In this document: piece by piece, positions 1 through 8,441 of the stretch
Position numbering within the stretch: position 1 is the stretch's first letter
How the letters are laid out: every line of letters begins with the position of its first letter
DNA from: Clostridia bacterium
Lineage (GTDB): Bacteria; Bacillota; Clostridia; Oscillospirales; CAG-272
Assembly: GCA_017622085.1 (NCBI GenBank)
Contig: JAGARU010000010.1
Span: forward strand, 1-58,230
DNA length: 58,230 nucleotides
Direction of reading: 5' to 3'
Notes under the pieces: generated by a model
Seen by the model: only the letters and a program-made list of their open reading frames with translations
Database searches by the model: none
What the model was told of the DNA's origin: nothing
Made by a program: the position numbers and the translations under genes

Positions 1-553
<553 letters not shown>

Positions 554-568
554 TTTCGAGCTTCGCAT

Positions 569-602
569 AAAAAAATCCCCGCCACCCGGCGGGGATTTTT
601 TT
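569..602 (+). terminator. Intrinsic terminator of gap
   Basis: The stem ATCCCCGCC / GGCGGGGAT, closed by an ACC loop region, is flanked by an A run and followed by seven T. It lies just after the gap stop codon. Confidence 0.95.
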
Positions 603-616
603 AGCCGATAAAGCGG

Positions 617-634
617 AAATAGACCGGTCTATTT
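617..634. promoter_or_regulatory. 18-bp perfect palindrome, candidate operator
   Basis: AAATAGACCGGTCTATTT is self-complementary over its whole length. It lies about 40 bp upstream of a TATACT -10 (672-677) of the following gene and after the gap terminator. It could bind a dimeric regulator; no T run follows, so a terminator is unlikely. Confidence 0.4.
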
Positions 635-706
635 TGCTATATCATGGCTTTATTTTTCCTTTACGGTGTGATATACTGGATACAGAACAAGCAAAGGAGG
701 ACTCAA

Positions 707-1276
707 ATGACCGTTCCATCCGACATCCGGGATTACGTGCGCAAAAAATACACGAAGCAGATCGTGATGTGCGTAGCCACGGAGATTCTTTTAATCACGT
801 ATCTTTTGCTGTTTGGCAAGCGGACGTTTTCTGCCTTTGACACGTTCTCCTACGTTTTGATCCACGTTCTGCTGATCGTCGCGCCCATTGCGGGCTTTGG
901 CATCCACACCATCCTGCGCGACCGCTCCTGGCGGGGCACCGTGACGCGGGTAATGGTCTATACCGCCACGGACAACGATTACCCCTACAAAAACACCACG
1001 GCGGGTATGCACTTCAAAAACCACATTTACGTTTTTGTGGAGGATGAGGCAGGCAACGTATCCCGTCGGAAGGTGTATGCCGGAAAGGCGCGGGAGGGTC
1101 GCTTTATTAACACGTATCAGCCGGGAGACGTGGTGACTCACGTGGCCGGAACGGGGTTTGTGCAGATCAAGCCCAAGCGGGCGGCGGATCCGGTGATCTG
1201 CGTGGTTTGCGGCGCGGAGAGCACGGCCGATTCGGGCATCTGTCGGGCGTGCGGACATACTCTGATCATCGAATAA
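707..1276 (+). CDS. Membrane protein with C-terminal zinc ribbon, function unknown
   Basis: 189-residue protein. The start at 707 is chosen because AAAGGAGG sits at 693-700; an earlier in-frame ATG at 644 has no ribosome site. After a charged N-terminus there are two hydrophobic segments (about residues 20-42 and 48-68, rich in L/V/I with G-F-G-I-H at the end), then a soluble middle part with a beta-rich look (FKNHIYVFVEDEAGNVSRRK) and a C-terminal C-V-V-C...C-R-A-C zinc-ribbon pair. A TATACT at 672-677 with a weak TTTATT 17 bp upstream may be its promoter. It stands alone between gap and a regulator on the same strand. I do not recognise a named family; anchoring in the membrane with a cytosolic metal-binding tail is inference from the sequence. 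Confidence 0.8.
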   Translation: MTVPSDIRDYVRKKYTKQIVMCVATEILLITYLLLFGKRTFSAFDTFSYVLIHVLLIVAPIAGFGIHTILRDRSWRGTVTRVMVYTATDNDYPYKNTTAGMHFKNHIYVFVEDEAGNVSRRKVYAGKAREGRFINTYQPGDVVTHVAGTGFVQIKPKRAADPVICVVCGAESTADSGICRACGHTLIIE

Positions 1277-1328
1277 ATGGTATGCCATGCGGATTTTTTC
1301 GTATGGCATTTTCTTTGATGTTTATGCA

Positions 1329-1357
1329 TTGACAACGGATAAAAATTCACTTATAAT
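1329..1357 (+). promoter_or_regulatory. Sigma-A-type promoter
   Basis: TTGACA (1329-1334), 17-bp spacer, TATAAT (1352-1357): perfect consensus. Drives the XRE regulator at 1390. Confidence 0.9.
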
Positions 1358-1389
1358 AGAAGTGATATTTTGTTTTTGGGGGTACTGCC

Positions 1390-1905
1390 ATGGGACGTGC
1401 ATCAAAGAGAGAAAACAAGAACCGGTATCAGCTGATCCGCGAGGAGCTGGGCCTTTCCCGCGAGAAGGCCAGCGAGCTGCTGGAAAGCATTATGCCGGAG
1501 CGGATCGAGAAGATCGAGACGGAAAAGTCCCTGCCCCATCCCGATGAGGTTTTGACCATTGCGGAAAAGTACAAGCGCCCTTCCCTGTGCAATTACTACT
1601 GCTCCAACCAATGCCCCATTGGCAAGCAGTACGTGCCGGAGGTCAAGGTAAAGGAGCTCTCCTCCATTGTGCTGGAAATGCTGGCGTCGCTGAACTCCGT
1701 CAACGGCAAACGGGATCGCCTGATTGAAATTACCGCCGATGGGCGCATTGACACCGAGGAAATCGACGACTTTATCCACATTCAGGATGAGCTGGAGCGC
1801 ATTTCCATCACCGTTGAAACCTTACAGCTCTGGGCCGAGAAAATGCTGGCCAACGGCGTGATCGACCGCAAAAAATACGAGGAGCGAAAAAACAAAGGCC
1901 GCTAA
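1390..1905 (+). CDS. XRE-family helix-turn-helix protein with cysteine motif
   Basis: 171-residue probable DNA-binding regulator. Residues 12-60 match the XRE/Cro fold (YQLIREELGLSREKASELL, then a recognition-helix region and PHPDEVLTIAEKY). A short C-N-Y-Y-C-S-N-Q-C-P motif follows at about residues 67-76, and the C-terminal half is predicted helical (two long amphipathic helices around 85-165). The cysteine cluster could hold a metal or sense redox; that is inference. The ribosome site is weak (GGGGG), but the promoter upstream is perfect. A terminator follows directly, so it is monocistronic. Such regulators with a conserved cysteine patch are common in gut Clostridia, with no known target. 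Confidence 0.85.
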   Translation: MGRASKRENKNRYQLIREELGLSREKASELLESIMPERIEKIETEKSLPHPDEVLTIAEKYKRPSLCNYYCSNQCPIGKQYVPEVKVKELSSIVLEMLASLNSVNGKRDRLIEITADGRIDTEEIDDFIHIQDELERISITVETLQLWAEKMLANGVIDRKKYEERKNKGR

Positions 1906-1958
1906 GAAAAAGCCATTGCAGATGCCGGGATACGGTGCTGGCAATGGCTTTCTTTTTT
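1906..1958 (+). terminator. Intrinsic terminator, probably bidirectional
   Basis: AAAGCCATTGC pairs with GCAATGGCTTT around an imperfect inner stem and is followed by CTTTTTT. It sits between two convergent regulator genes. Confidence 0.85.
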
Positions 1959-1961
1959 CGT

Positions 1962-3056
1962 TTACGGCTTTTTGGCCACTTGACGCAAGCGGTCAACCAA
2001 GGCGAGGTACCGGGGGCTTTGGCGATGGGGGATCAGCTTTTCCTCGGTGGTGAGCCAATCCAGCATGATCTGCGAATGGTTGCCGTGGGACTCCATGATC
2101 CAGCCGCCGGAACGGTAGCCCCGGAGGAGGGGTGAGGTATGGGGTGCGTCAAAGTCGTAGGTGTCGGAATGGATGGCAAAATCGGCGCCCCGTCCGATCC
2201 AGTACCAGAGAGCCTCCATATCCCCTGCCTGAAGGGCCTCATTTACAAAGAAGGAGCAGGCTACGTTGCCGTAATAGGCATCCTGGTGATAATCGCCGTC
2301 GGGATAGATCAAATCCAAAAGCTCGAGGAGCAGACGTCGGAGCTGTATTCTCTCCTCATGGGTATGGGACCATTTTTGACTGTCGTCCATGTGGCCGCCC
2401 AGAAGATAAGTCATGGCCAACAGCTCGCGGATAAGGAAGCTCATATACCGATGCCTCTCCTCCAGCCCCTCGTTTCCCTCCCAAGAGTAAACCATATTAT
2501 GCTCGTAGGTTTGATGGACGCGGGGCATTTGCGCCATGAGCTCCTTCTCCTCCCGCTCCATGCCCGCATAGTGGTAAGTGGTGATGAGAGTATCCACGGT
2601 TTCATAGCGCAGGTGGCTATCGGTGCATTCCTCAAGGATGCGCCGACAAAGGGCGATGACCTCCGCATAATCCTTGCGCTTTTGGCGGGAATACACGCTG
2701 ACCAGTGCCTCCGCCAGAGCGTGCATGATAGGATAGGAGCGGGGGAAACGGCGGTTGGCCTCCCGCAGGGCGTCGGCATACTCCTCAAATTTACCCTCCC
2801 GCAGGTAACGTTCCCTTGCGTCCTTGATGCAGGCCTCGGCGGCCTCCTTGGATTTTTCAACGTCGATGCCCAAGAGAGTATCCGAGCTGACGTTAAAGAC
2901 GTGGCAGAGGGCGGGAATCTGGGAAAGATCCGGGGCGGTACGGTCGCACTCCCACTGAGAGACGGCGCGGGAGGTGATGCCGAGATATTCCGCCAACTGC
3001 TCCTGGGTGATATTTTTTGCCCGGCGCAGCTGTCGGATGGTAGAGCCGATGGACAT
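1962..3056 (-). CDS. XRE-family regulator with long helical-repeat C-terminus
   Basis: 364 residues. The first 65 residues are a clear XRE helix-turn-helix (RQLRRAKNITQEQLAEYLG, SRAVSQWECDRTAPD). The rest is a tetratricopeptide-like all-helical domain (for example DARERYLREGKFEEYADALRE) that in such proteins usually binds a ligand or peptide. The start is preceded by GGAGGAACG. A 14-bp perfect palindrome (3083-3096) lies 27 bp upstream of the start and may be its own operator. It is similar in design to the second XRE protein at 40827. The target genes are not evident; it is convergent with the regulator at 1390 and has no operon partner. Confidence 0.9.
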   Translation of the reverse strand: MSIGSTIRQLRRAKNITQEQLAEYLGITSRAVSQWECDRTAPDLSQIPALCHVFNVSSDTLLGIDVEKSKEAAEACIKDARERYLREGKFEEYADALREANRRFPRSYPIMHALAEALVSVYSRQKRKDYAEVIALCRRILEECTDSHLRYETVDTLITTYHYAGMEREEKELMAQMPRVHQTYEHNMVYSWEGNEGLEERHRYMSFLIRELLAMTYLLGGHMDDSQKWSHTHEERIQLRRLLLELLDLIYPDGDYHQDAYYGNVACSFFVNEALQAGDMEALWYWIGRGADFAIHSDTYDFDAPHTSPLLRGYRSGGWIMESHGNHSQIMLDWLTTEEKLIPHRQSPRYLALVDRLRQVAKKP

Positions 3057-3082
3057 AAATCGTTCCTCCGTATCAAGAAATT

Positions 3083-3096
3083 CAAAAGCGCTTTTG
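3083..3096. promoter_or_regulatory. 14-bp palindrome CAAAAGCGCTTTTG, candidate autoregulatory operator
   Basis: Perfectly self-complementary; lies between a possible minus-strand -10 (ATCATA on plus, 3104-3109) and the start of the XRE gene at 3056, where a repressor would block transcription. Confidence 0.4.
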
Positions 3097-3281
3097 TATC
3101 TTAATCATAGCAGATCCTCCCCCATAAAAACAGGAACCGTTTGCGGAGGTGGACTATCGTTTGGCTTGGATTTTCATAGGTAGGATAGCACAGCGCGCCC
3201 GCTTTTGCAAGGGATGGCCGTCAACCCGTTTATTTTGCTGTAACAGTAGGAAAAACGGGCTTTATTTTGCCGCCGCAGTTC

Positions 3282-3310
3282 TTTATCCCTCCCCCGCCCC
3301 ATGGTATACT
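3282..3310 (+). promoter_or_regulatory. Probable promoter of a mini-ORF
   Basis: TTTATC, 17-bp spacer, TATACT preceded by TGG. The -35 is weak. It points at the 17-codon ORF at 3340. The remainder of the 3057-3383 gap holds only this unit and the palindrome at 3083. Confidence 0.45.
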
Positions 3311-3339
3311 ATAAGCACAGTGGGACAGGAGGTGATCCT

Positions 3340-3393
3340 ATGAACAAAGGGTATGCCGATGGCATACCCTTGAAGTGGCTTTGTTATCCGTGA
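3340..3393 (+). CDS. Candidate 17-residue peptide ORF
   Basis: Encodes MNKGYADGIPLKWLCYP. It is preceded by AGGAGGTGATC (3327-3337), a full-length match to the 3' end of 16S rRNA, at 7-nt spacing. The ORF contains the hairpin GGGTATGCC/GGCATACCC and its last codons overlap the 3' end of the DUF1846 gene on the opposite strand. Peptide function is unknown; it could also be chance, with the hairpin serving only as the terminator of the opposite gene. Confidence 0.35.
   Translation: MNKGYADGIPLKWLCYP
3347..3373 (-). terminator. Hairpin downstream of DUF1846 gene
   Basis: Perfect stem AGGGTATGCC / GGCATACCCT with a 3-nt loop, followed on the minus strand by TTGTT, a poor U tract. Confidence 0.5.
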
Positions 3394-4868
3394 TAAAGCT
3401 TTTTGGTCTGGTACTGGGGCTCGCAGGTCAGGTGAATGCCCAGCTTGCGGAAGACAGCCTCGTCCGTGGGGGCTAAGATCACAGAGGAATGGGCCTCGCA
3501 TCCGCTCAGCTCCTTGATCTTCGCCATGGCGGCGGCCGCATGCTCGTCCGTGACGGCGCAGATGGACAGGGCAACCAAAATCTCATCCATATGGAGACGG
3601 GGGTTATGGTTGCCAAGGCACTCGACCTTGAGCTTTTGAACCGGCTCGATTACGATGGGAGAGATCAGATGGACATCGTCGGGAATATCCGCCAAGGCCT
3701 TCAAGGCGTTCAAAAGAGCGGCGGAGGATGCGCCAAGAAGGGGTGAGGTCTTGCCCGTTACGATGCGGCCGTCGTTTAACTGAATGGCCGCGGCGGGAGC
3801 ATTTGTGGCTTCTGCCTTAGCCACGGCGGCGGCAATGCAGGGACGGTTCTCAACCGAAACGCCGGCCTGCTTCATCAGAAGGTCGATTACGTTGACCTCC
3901 TCATCGGAGCCCATGCCCTTTCTGCGGTTGCAGAGGGCGGCGTAGTAGCGGCGGACGATCTCCTCGCGGGCGGCGGCCTTAACGACTTCGTCATCCACGA
4001 TGCAATTGCCGACCATGTTTACGCCCATGTCGGTGGGGGATTTGTAGGGACACTCCCCAAGAATGCTCTCAAACATTGCGCGGAGCACGGGGAACACCTC
4101 TACGTCCCGGTTATAGTTTACGGCGGTCTGGCCGTAGGCCTCCAGGTGGAAGGGGTCGATCATATTTACGTCGTTGAGATCGGCGGTTGCGGCCTCATAG
4201 GCCAGATTGACCGGGTGCTTGAGAGGCAGGTTCCAGATGGGGAAGGTCTCAAACTTGGCGTAGCCGGCCTTGACACCTCGCTTCTGATCGTGATAGATCT
4301 GGGAAAGACAGGTAGCCATCTTTCCGCTGCCGGGGCCGGGGGCGGTAACGATGACCAGAGAACGGGTGGTCTCAATGTATTCATTCTGACCGTAGCCTGC
4401 GTCGCTGACGATCAGCGGAATGTCGTAGGGATAGCTGGGAATGGAATAATGACGGTACACCTTGATGCCAAGATTCTCCAGCTTGGTTTTGAAGGCCTCC
4501 ACCGAGGGCTGGGCGGAATAGCGGGTAAGAACCACGCTACCAACGTACAGTCCGATGCCGCGGAAGGCGTCGATCAGGCGGAGCACGTCCAGATCGTAGG
4601 TGATGCCGAGGTCGCCGCGAACCTTATTCTTTTCAATATCGGCCGCGTTAATGGCGATGATGACCTCTGCCTCGTTCTTCAGCTGTTCCAGCATGCGGAT
4701 CTTACTGTCGGGCGCAAAGCCGGGCAGAACACGGGCCGCGTGATGATCGTCAAACAGCTTGCCGCCAAACTCCAGATAAAGCTTACCGCCAAAACGGTCA
4801 ATACGCTCCCGGATCTTTTGCGACTGCATCTGAAGATATTTTTCATTGTCAAAGCCCTTATAAATCAT
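3384..4868 (-). CDS. DUF1846 (UPF0371) family protein
   Basis: 494 residues, the usual length of this widespread Bacillota family of unknown function. The start at 4868 (MIYKGFDNEKYLQ) is chosen because GGAGGAGAC precedes it; an upstream in-frame ATG at 4898 lies inside the leader. Recognisable family features are FGGKLYLEFGGKLFDDHHA near residue 28 and a glycine-rich loop APGPGSGKMATCLSQ near residue 175 that resembles a phosphate-binding loop. It is cytosolic with no signal peptide. It has its own promoter and is divergent from the isomerase operon at 5083. The biochemical role is not established; nucleotide binding is only suggested by the loop. Confidence 0.92.
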   Translation of the reverse strand: MIYKGFDNEKYLQMQSQKIRERIDRFGGKLYLEFGGKLFDDHHAARVLPGFAPDSKIRMLEQLKNEAEVIIAINAADIEKNKVRGDLGITYDLDVLRLIDAFRGIGLYVGSVVLTRYSAQPSVEAFKTKLENLGIKVYRHYSIPSYPYDIPLIVSDAGYGQNEYIETTRSLVIVTAPGPGSGKMATCLSQIYHDQKRGVKAGYAKFETFPIWNLPLKHPVNLAYEAATADLNDVNMIDPFHLEAYGQTAVNYNRDVEVFPVLRAMFESILGECPYKSPTDMGVNMVGNCIVDDEVVKAAAREEIVRRYYAALCNRRKGMGSDEEVNVIDLLMKQAGVSVENRPCIAAAVAKAEATNAPAAAIQLNDGRIVTGKTSPLLGASSAALLNALKALADIPDDVHLISPIVIEPVQKLKVECLGNHNPRLHMDEILVALSICAVTDEHAAAAMAKIKELSGCEAHSSVILAPTDEAVFRKLGIHLTCEPQYQTKKLYHG

Positions 4869-4907
4869 TGTCTCCTCCAATCGTGTCACCGTATTCAATA
4901 CCCTACC

Positions 4908-4936
4908 ATTATACCACGCTCCCTTTTGATTTTCAA
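4908..4936 (-). promoter_or_regulatory. Promoter of the DUF1846 gene
   Basis: Reading on minus: TTGAAA, 17 bp, TATAAT with an upstream TGG (extended -10). Confidence 0.85.
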
Positions 4937-5001
4937 CCTCCTTTTCTCCATTATTTTCATTTTTCTGCCGGGGGATGTCCTAAAAATCTTTGTTAAAAGT
5001 A

Positions 5002-5030
5002 TTGTATTCCCCACGGAAAACCTGTATAAT
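5002..5030 (+). promoter_or_regulatory. Promoter of isomerase/dehydrogenase operon
   Basis: TTGTAT, 17 bp, TATAAT preceded by TG-G. Transcription would begin near 5037, leaving a leader of about 46 nt. Confidence 0.8.
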
Positions 5031-5082
5031 AAAAGAAAGATGAAAAGAAAGGAGCCCGTTTCCCGGGCATGGACTTACTTTT

Positions 5083-5904
5083 ATGAAGCTTGGACTTATG
5101 CTGCACCTTGACGAAAACGTTGAGGCAAAATTCGCCGATATTGAAAGCTACGGCATTCCCTCCTGCCAGCTCTGTTGCTGGAATCATTCCTTCTTTACCG
5201 ATGAGTACGCCGAAAAGGTTCGTAACGCATCGGCACGCCACCACGTAGAGATCACCGCCGTTTGGTGCGGCTGGGACGGTCCTGCCGTTTGGGACTTCCA
5301 CGAAGGCCCCTTGACCCTCGGTATCGTTCCCATGGACTACCGCTACGACCGCATGAAGCAGTTGAAGCGCGGCTCTGACTTTGCAAAGAAGATCGGCGTT
5401 ACCGACCTGATCACTCACGTTGGCTTCCTGCCCGAAAATCCCAAGACCACGGAGTACACCTCCCTCGTTGCAGCTCTTCGCGACATTGCGTACTACTGCA
5501 AGGGCAACGGCCAGAACTTCCTCTTTGAGACCGGTCAGGAGACCCCCATCACTCTGAAGCGTACCATTGAGGACGTGGGAACCGGCAATCTTGGCATTAA
5601 CCTTGACCCGGCCAACCTGCTTCTCTACGGAAAGGCAAATCCCTGTGATGCCGTTGACGTATTCGGTGAATACGTACGCAACGTACACGGCAAGGACGGC
5701 GAATATCCCACCTGCGGCAAGTATCTGGGTGAGGAAAAGAGAATCGGCGACGGACGCGCCAACTTCCCCCTCCTTCTTGCAAAGCTGAAGGAAAAGGGTT
5801 ACGACGGCCCCATCACCATTGAGCGTGAGATCAGCGGTGACCAGCAGATCAAGGACATCCTTTACGCAAAGGATTATCTGACTGCCATCATCGAAAAGCT
5901 TTAA
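5083..5904 (+). CDS. Sugar phosphate isomerase/epimerase (xylose isomerase-like TIM barrel)
   Basis: 273-residue cytosolic TIM-barrel protein of the AP-endonuclease-2/xylose-isomerase superfamily. The usual metal ligands can be placed at E149 (LFETGQE), D175 (INLDPAN), H202 (RNVHGKD) and E247 (ITIERE). Family members interconvert ketoses or inositol derivatives. The oxidoreductase 30 bp downstream, with its own ribosome site, fits a two-step sugar or inositol conversion. The start is odd: the best Shine-Dalgarno (AAAGGAG, 5047-5053) is 30 nt upstream, with a small GCCCG/CGGGC hairpin and a 5-codon ORF between. The substrate cannot be read from the sequence. Confidence 0.88.
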   Translation: MKLGLMLHLDENVEAKFADIESYGIPSCQLCCWNHSFFTDEYAEKVRNASARHHVEITAVWCGWDGPAVWDFHEGPLTLGIVPMDYRYDRMKQLKRGSDFAKKIGVTDLITHVGFLPENPKTTEYTSLVAALRDIAYYCKGNGQNFLFETGQETPITLKRTIEDVGTGNLGINLDPANLLLYGKANPCDAVDVFGEYVRNVHGKDGEYPTCGKYLGEEKRIGDGRANFPLLLAKLKEKGYDGPITIEREISGDQQIKDILYAKDYLTAIIEKL

Positions 5905-5934
5905 TCGAGATACATACGAAAGGACACGAAAAAA

Positions 5935-6903
5935 ATGAAAGTTGCACTGATTGGTATTGGCGGCATGGGCGGCTGCCACTTTATGAACTACAAGTCCATC
6001 CCCGAAGCAGAGATCATCGCCGTTGCGGACGTTCGCACCGATATGGCAAAGGGAAAGGTTGAGGGCACCGGCGCCAAGGTTTACGCCACCATGGAAGAGC
6101 TGTTGGCTAATGAAAAGCCCGAGCTCATTGACATCTGCACCCCCAGCTATCTCCACGCAGACCTGGCGATCAAGGCTCTTGAGGCCGGATGCCACGTGCT
6201 TTGCGAAAAGCCCATGACCCTCTCGACCGAGGACGCTCAGCGCGTGCTGGACGCCGCGAAAAAGACCGATAAGCTCTTTATGGTTGCGCACGTGGTTCGC
6301 TTTATGGAGCCCTACGCTTACCTTCGCAACGTAATCAAGAGCGGCGAGCTGGGCAAGCTTCTCCGCCTTGACATGAAGCGCATCTCCGCCATCCCCACCT
6401 GGAGCTGGGAAGACTGGATGAGACAGCCCGAGAAGAGCGGCGGAACCCCCATGGATCTTATGATCCACGACCTTGACTACGTTCAGTCCGTGCTTGGTAT
6501 GCCCGACTCCATCTCCGGTATCTACCACGCCCTTCGCGATGACAACGACTTTGCCGTTGCCAATCTGATGTACGGTGATATCATTGTTTCCACCGAAGCT
6601 ACTTGGTTCCACACCGGTATTCCCTTTGACGCTTCCTTCCTTGCCGTATTTGAGAACGGCTTTGTAAAGCTGGCCGGCGGCGAGCTTTACCGTAACGGTG
6701 AGAAGGTCGACCTTGGTGCTGCAAAGTGCGCAAATGAGGATCTTGGTATCAACGTAAGTAATGCCGACGGCTATAGCGTTGAGATCCGTTACTTCATGAA
6801 CTGCATCAAGGAAAACAAGGCACCCGAAATGGTTACCCCCGAAAGCTCCTACAACAGCGTTAAGCTGGTTGAGGCTTATCGTGCGGCCGCCGTTGAGTGC
6901 TAA
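5935..6903 (+). CDS. Gfo/Idh/MocA family oxidoreductase
   Basis: 322-residue NAD(P)-dependent dehydrogenase acting on a sugar or cyclitol. The N-terminal Rossmann fold shows GIGGMGGCH (residues 7-15), followed by the family EKP motif (91-93). The C-terminal alpha/beta domain has GGTPMDLMIHDLDYV (169-183), in which H178/D179 are the usual catalytic pair. It forms an operon with the upstream TIM-barrel isomerase. Together they could oxidise a hydroxyl and isomerise the resulting keto-sugar. Members cover many substrates, so none is assigned. Length is typical of the family. Confidence 0.93.
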   Translation: MKVALIGIGGMGGCHFMNYKSIPEAEIIAVADVRTDMAKGKVEGTGAKVYATMEELLANEKPELIDICTPSYLHADLAIKALEAGCHVLCEKPMTLSTEDAQRVLDAAKKTDKLFMVAHVVRFMEPYAYLRNVIKSGELGKLLRLDMKRISAIPTWSWEDWMRQPEKSGGTPMDLMIHDLDYVQSVLGMPDSISGIYHALRDDNDFAVANLMYGDIIVSTEATWFHTGIPFDASFLAVFENGFVKLAGGELYRNGEKVDLGAAKCANEDLGINVSNADGYSVEIRYFMNCIKENKAPEMVTPESSYNSVKLVEAYRAAAVEC

Positions 6904-6950
6904 GGCGTATTTTTCCCTCGCATACTACACATAATTGAAAGGAGATTCGC

Positions 6951-7382
6951 ATGAGTTATTTTTGGATTGCTTTGGCAGTCGTTCTGCTCATTGCGGAATG
7001 TCTGACTACACAGCTGATCTCGGTCTGGCTGGGCGCCGGCGCGGCAGTTACCGCCATTTTGGTGGCAATCTTCCCTTCCATCGGCATTCCCTATCAGATC
7101 CTGATCTTCTTAGTTCTTTCTGCCATTCTTTTGGCAGCGACCAGACCCCTGGTTAAAAAGTTCCTTCACAAGTCGAAGAGCAACGAAACCAATCTTGACC
7201 GACTGATCGGTGAGACGGCAGTCGTTGTTGAGGCCATTAACAACGTGACCGGTGCAGGTCAGGTTAAGATTCAGGGCAATTATTGGTCCGCACGCTCTTC
7301 GGACGGAAGTGAGATTCCCGTTGACACTCTTGTTACCTTTGAAAAAATCGAGGGCAACAAGGCAATTGTATCCATCAAATAA
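6951..7382 (+). CDS. NfeD family membrane protein
   Basis: 143 residues. Three hydrophobic segments fill residues 3-65 (starting MSYFWIALAVVLLIAECL), followed by a C-terminal OB-fold domain (IGETAVVVEAINNVTGAGQVKI to the end), the short NfeD/YbbK architecture. NfeD proteins work as partners of SPFH-domain membrane scaffolds, and one is encoded 36 bp downstream. The pair is thought to organise membrane microdomains or membrane protein quality control. It may continue the transcript of the isomerase operon; a ribosome site AAAGGAG precedes the start. Confidence 0.93.
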   Translation: MSYFWIALAVVLLIAECLTTQLISVWLGAGAAVTAILVAIFPSIGIPYQILIFLVLSAILLAATRPLVKKFLHKSKSNETNLDRLIGETAVVVEAINNVTGAGQVKIQGNYWSARSSDGSEIPVDTLVTFEKIEGNKAIVSIK

Positions 7383-7418
7383 AATTCCGGAGCTCTCCGG
7401 AAGAAAGAGAGGTATTTT

Positions 7419-8351
7419 ATGGGTCCCTTCGGATATGTTTTGATCGGTATTTTGGCGGTAGCAATTCTTATTATCATCGCCAACATCAAGATCGTTCCCC
7501 AGTCCAAGGCTTACGTTATTGAGCGCCTTGGCGCTTACCACACCACGTGGCAGACCGGCCCCCACCTGCTGATTCCCATTCTTGAGCGAGTAGCAAAGCA
7601 GGTATCCTTAAAGGAGCAGGTTGCGGACTTCCCTCCCCAGCCCGTTATTACCAAGGATAACGTTACCATGCAGATCGACACCGTCGTATTCTTCCAGATC
7701 ACCGACCCCAAGCTGTACGTTTACGGCGTAGAGCGCCCCATCGCGGCCATTGAAAATCTGACCGCCACCACGCTCCGTAACATCATCGGTGACATGGAGC
7801 TTGACCACACCTTGACCTCCCGTGACACCATCAACTCCAGCATCCGCAGCATTCTCGACGATGCCACCGATCCTTGGGGTATCAAGGTAAACCGCGTGGA
7901 GCTGAAGAACATCGTTCCTCCGGCGGCCATTCAGGACGCCATGGAAAAGCAGATGAAGGCAGAGCGCCAGCGCCGTGAGGCCATCCTTCAGGCTGAGGGT
8001 GAAAAGGCTTCTCAGATCCTTGTAGCCGAGGGTCAGAAAGCATCCCAGATCCTTGAGGCAGAGGCCGCTAAGGAAGCTGCGATCCTTCAGGCAGAGGCAC
8101 TTAAGGAAGCGAAGATCCGCGAGGCCGAGGGTGAAGCCGAGGCGATTCTGGCCGTGCAGAGAGCTCAGGCGGAGTCCATTCGTCTGATCAACGAGGCAAA
8201 TCCCCAGGAGGCTTATCTTACCCTTAAGAAGCTGGAAGCATTTGCTCAGGCTGCCAACGGTCAGGCCACCAAGATCATCATTCCCAGCGAGATTCAGGCC
8301 GTTGCCGGTCTTGCATCCTCCATTGTGGAAACCGCAAAAGAGGAAAAATAA
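7419..8351 (+). CDS. SPFH/band 7 domain protein (paraslipin, QmcA-like)
   Basis: 310 residues. One N-terminal membrane anchor (about 4-25: YVLIGILAVAILIIIANI) is followed by the SPFH domain (PQSKAYVIERLGAYHTTWQ to about 180) and an alanine/glutamate-rich coiled coil (about 180-265, with repeated E-A-E-G-E/A-S-Q-I-L units). The C-terminus ends IPSEIQAVAGLASSI, typical of paraslipins. Such proteins oligomerise on the inner face of the membrane and scaffold proteases or other membrane proteins. The NfeD partner is directly upstream. A strong terminator follows. Confidence 0.95.
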   Translation: MGPFGYVLIGILAVAILIIIANIKIVPQSKAYVIERLGAYHTTWQTGPHLLIPILERVAKQVSLKEQVADFPPQPVITKDNVTMQIDTVVFFQITDPKLYVYGVERPIAAIENLTATTLRNIIGDMELDHTLTSRDTINSSIRSILDDATDPWGIKVNRVELKNIVPPAAIQDAMEKQMKAERQRREAILQAEGEKASQILVAEGQKASQILEAEAAKEAAILQAEALKEAKIREAEGEAEAILAVQRAQAESIRLINEANPQEAYLTLKKLEAFAQAANGQATKIIIPSEIQAVAGLASSIVETAKEEK

Positions 8352-8355
8352 AAAC

Positions 8356-8390
8356 AAAAATCTCCTTGCCCGGCGGCAAGGAGATTTTTT
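8356..8390 (+). terminator. Intrinsic terminator of the NfeD/SPFH unit
   Basis: AATCTCCTTGCC / GGCAAGGAGATT stem with a CGGC loop and a T6 tail. Confidence 0.95.
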
Positions 8391-8441
8391 ATTCTGTTTT
8401 TGGTCGATCCTAGTACGGCATTGCGGGTGGGAGGGATTCTT

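Noticed and set aside
1906..1958. Terminator hairpins sharing a CATTG core (1906, 32464, 57735)
   Set aside because: The shared part is five to seven bases and the loops differ; not enough to call a repeat family.
4993..6612. 539-codon minus-strand frame
   Set aside because: Antisense to the isomerase and oxidoreductase genes, which have clear family motifs.
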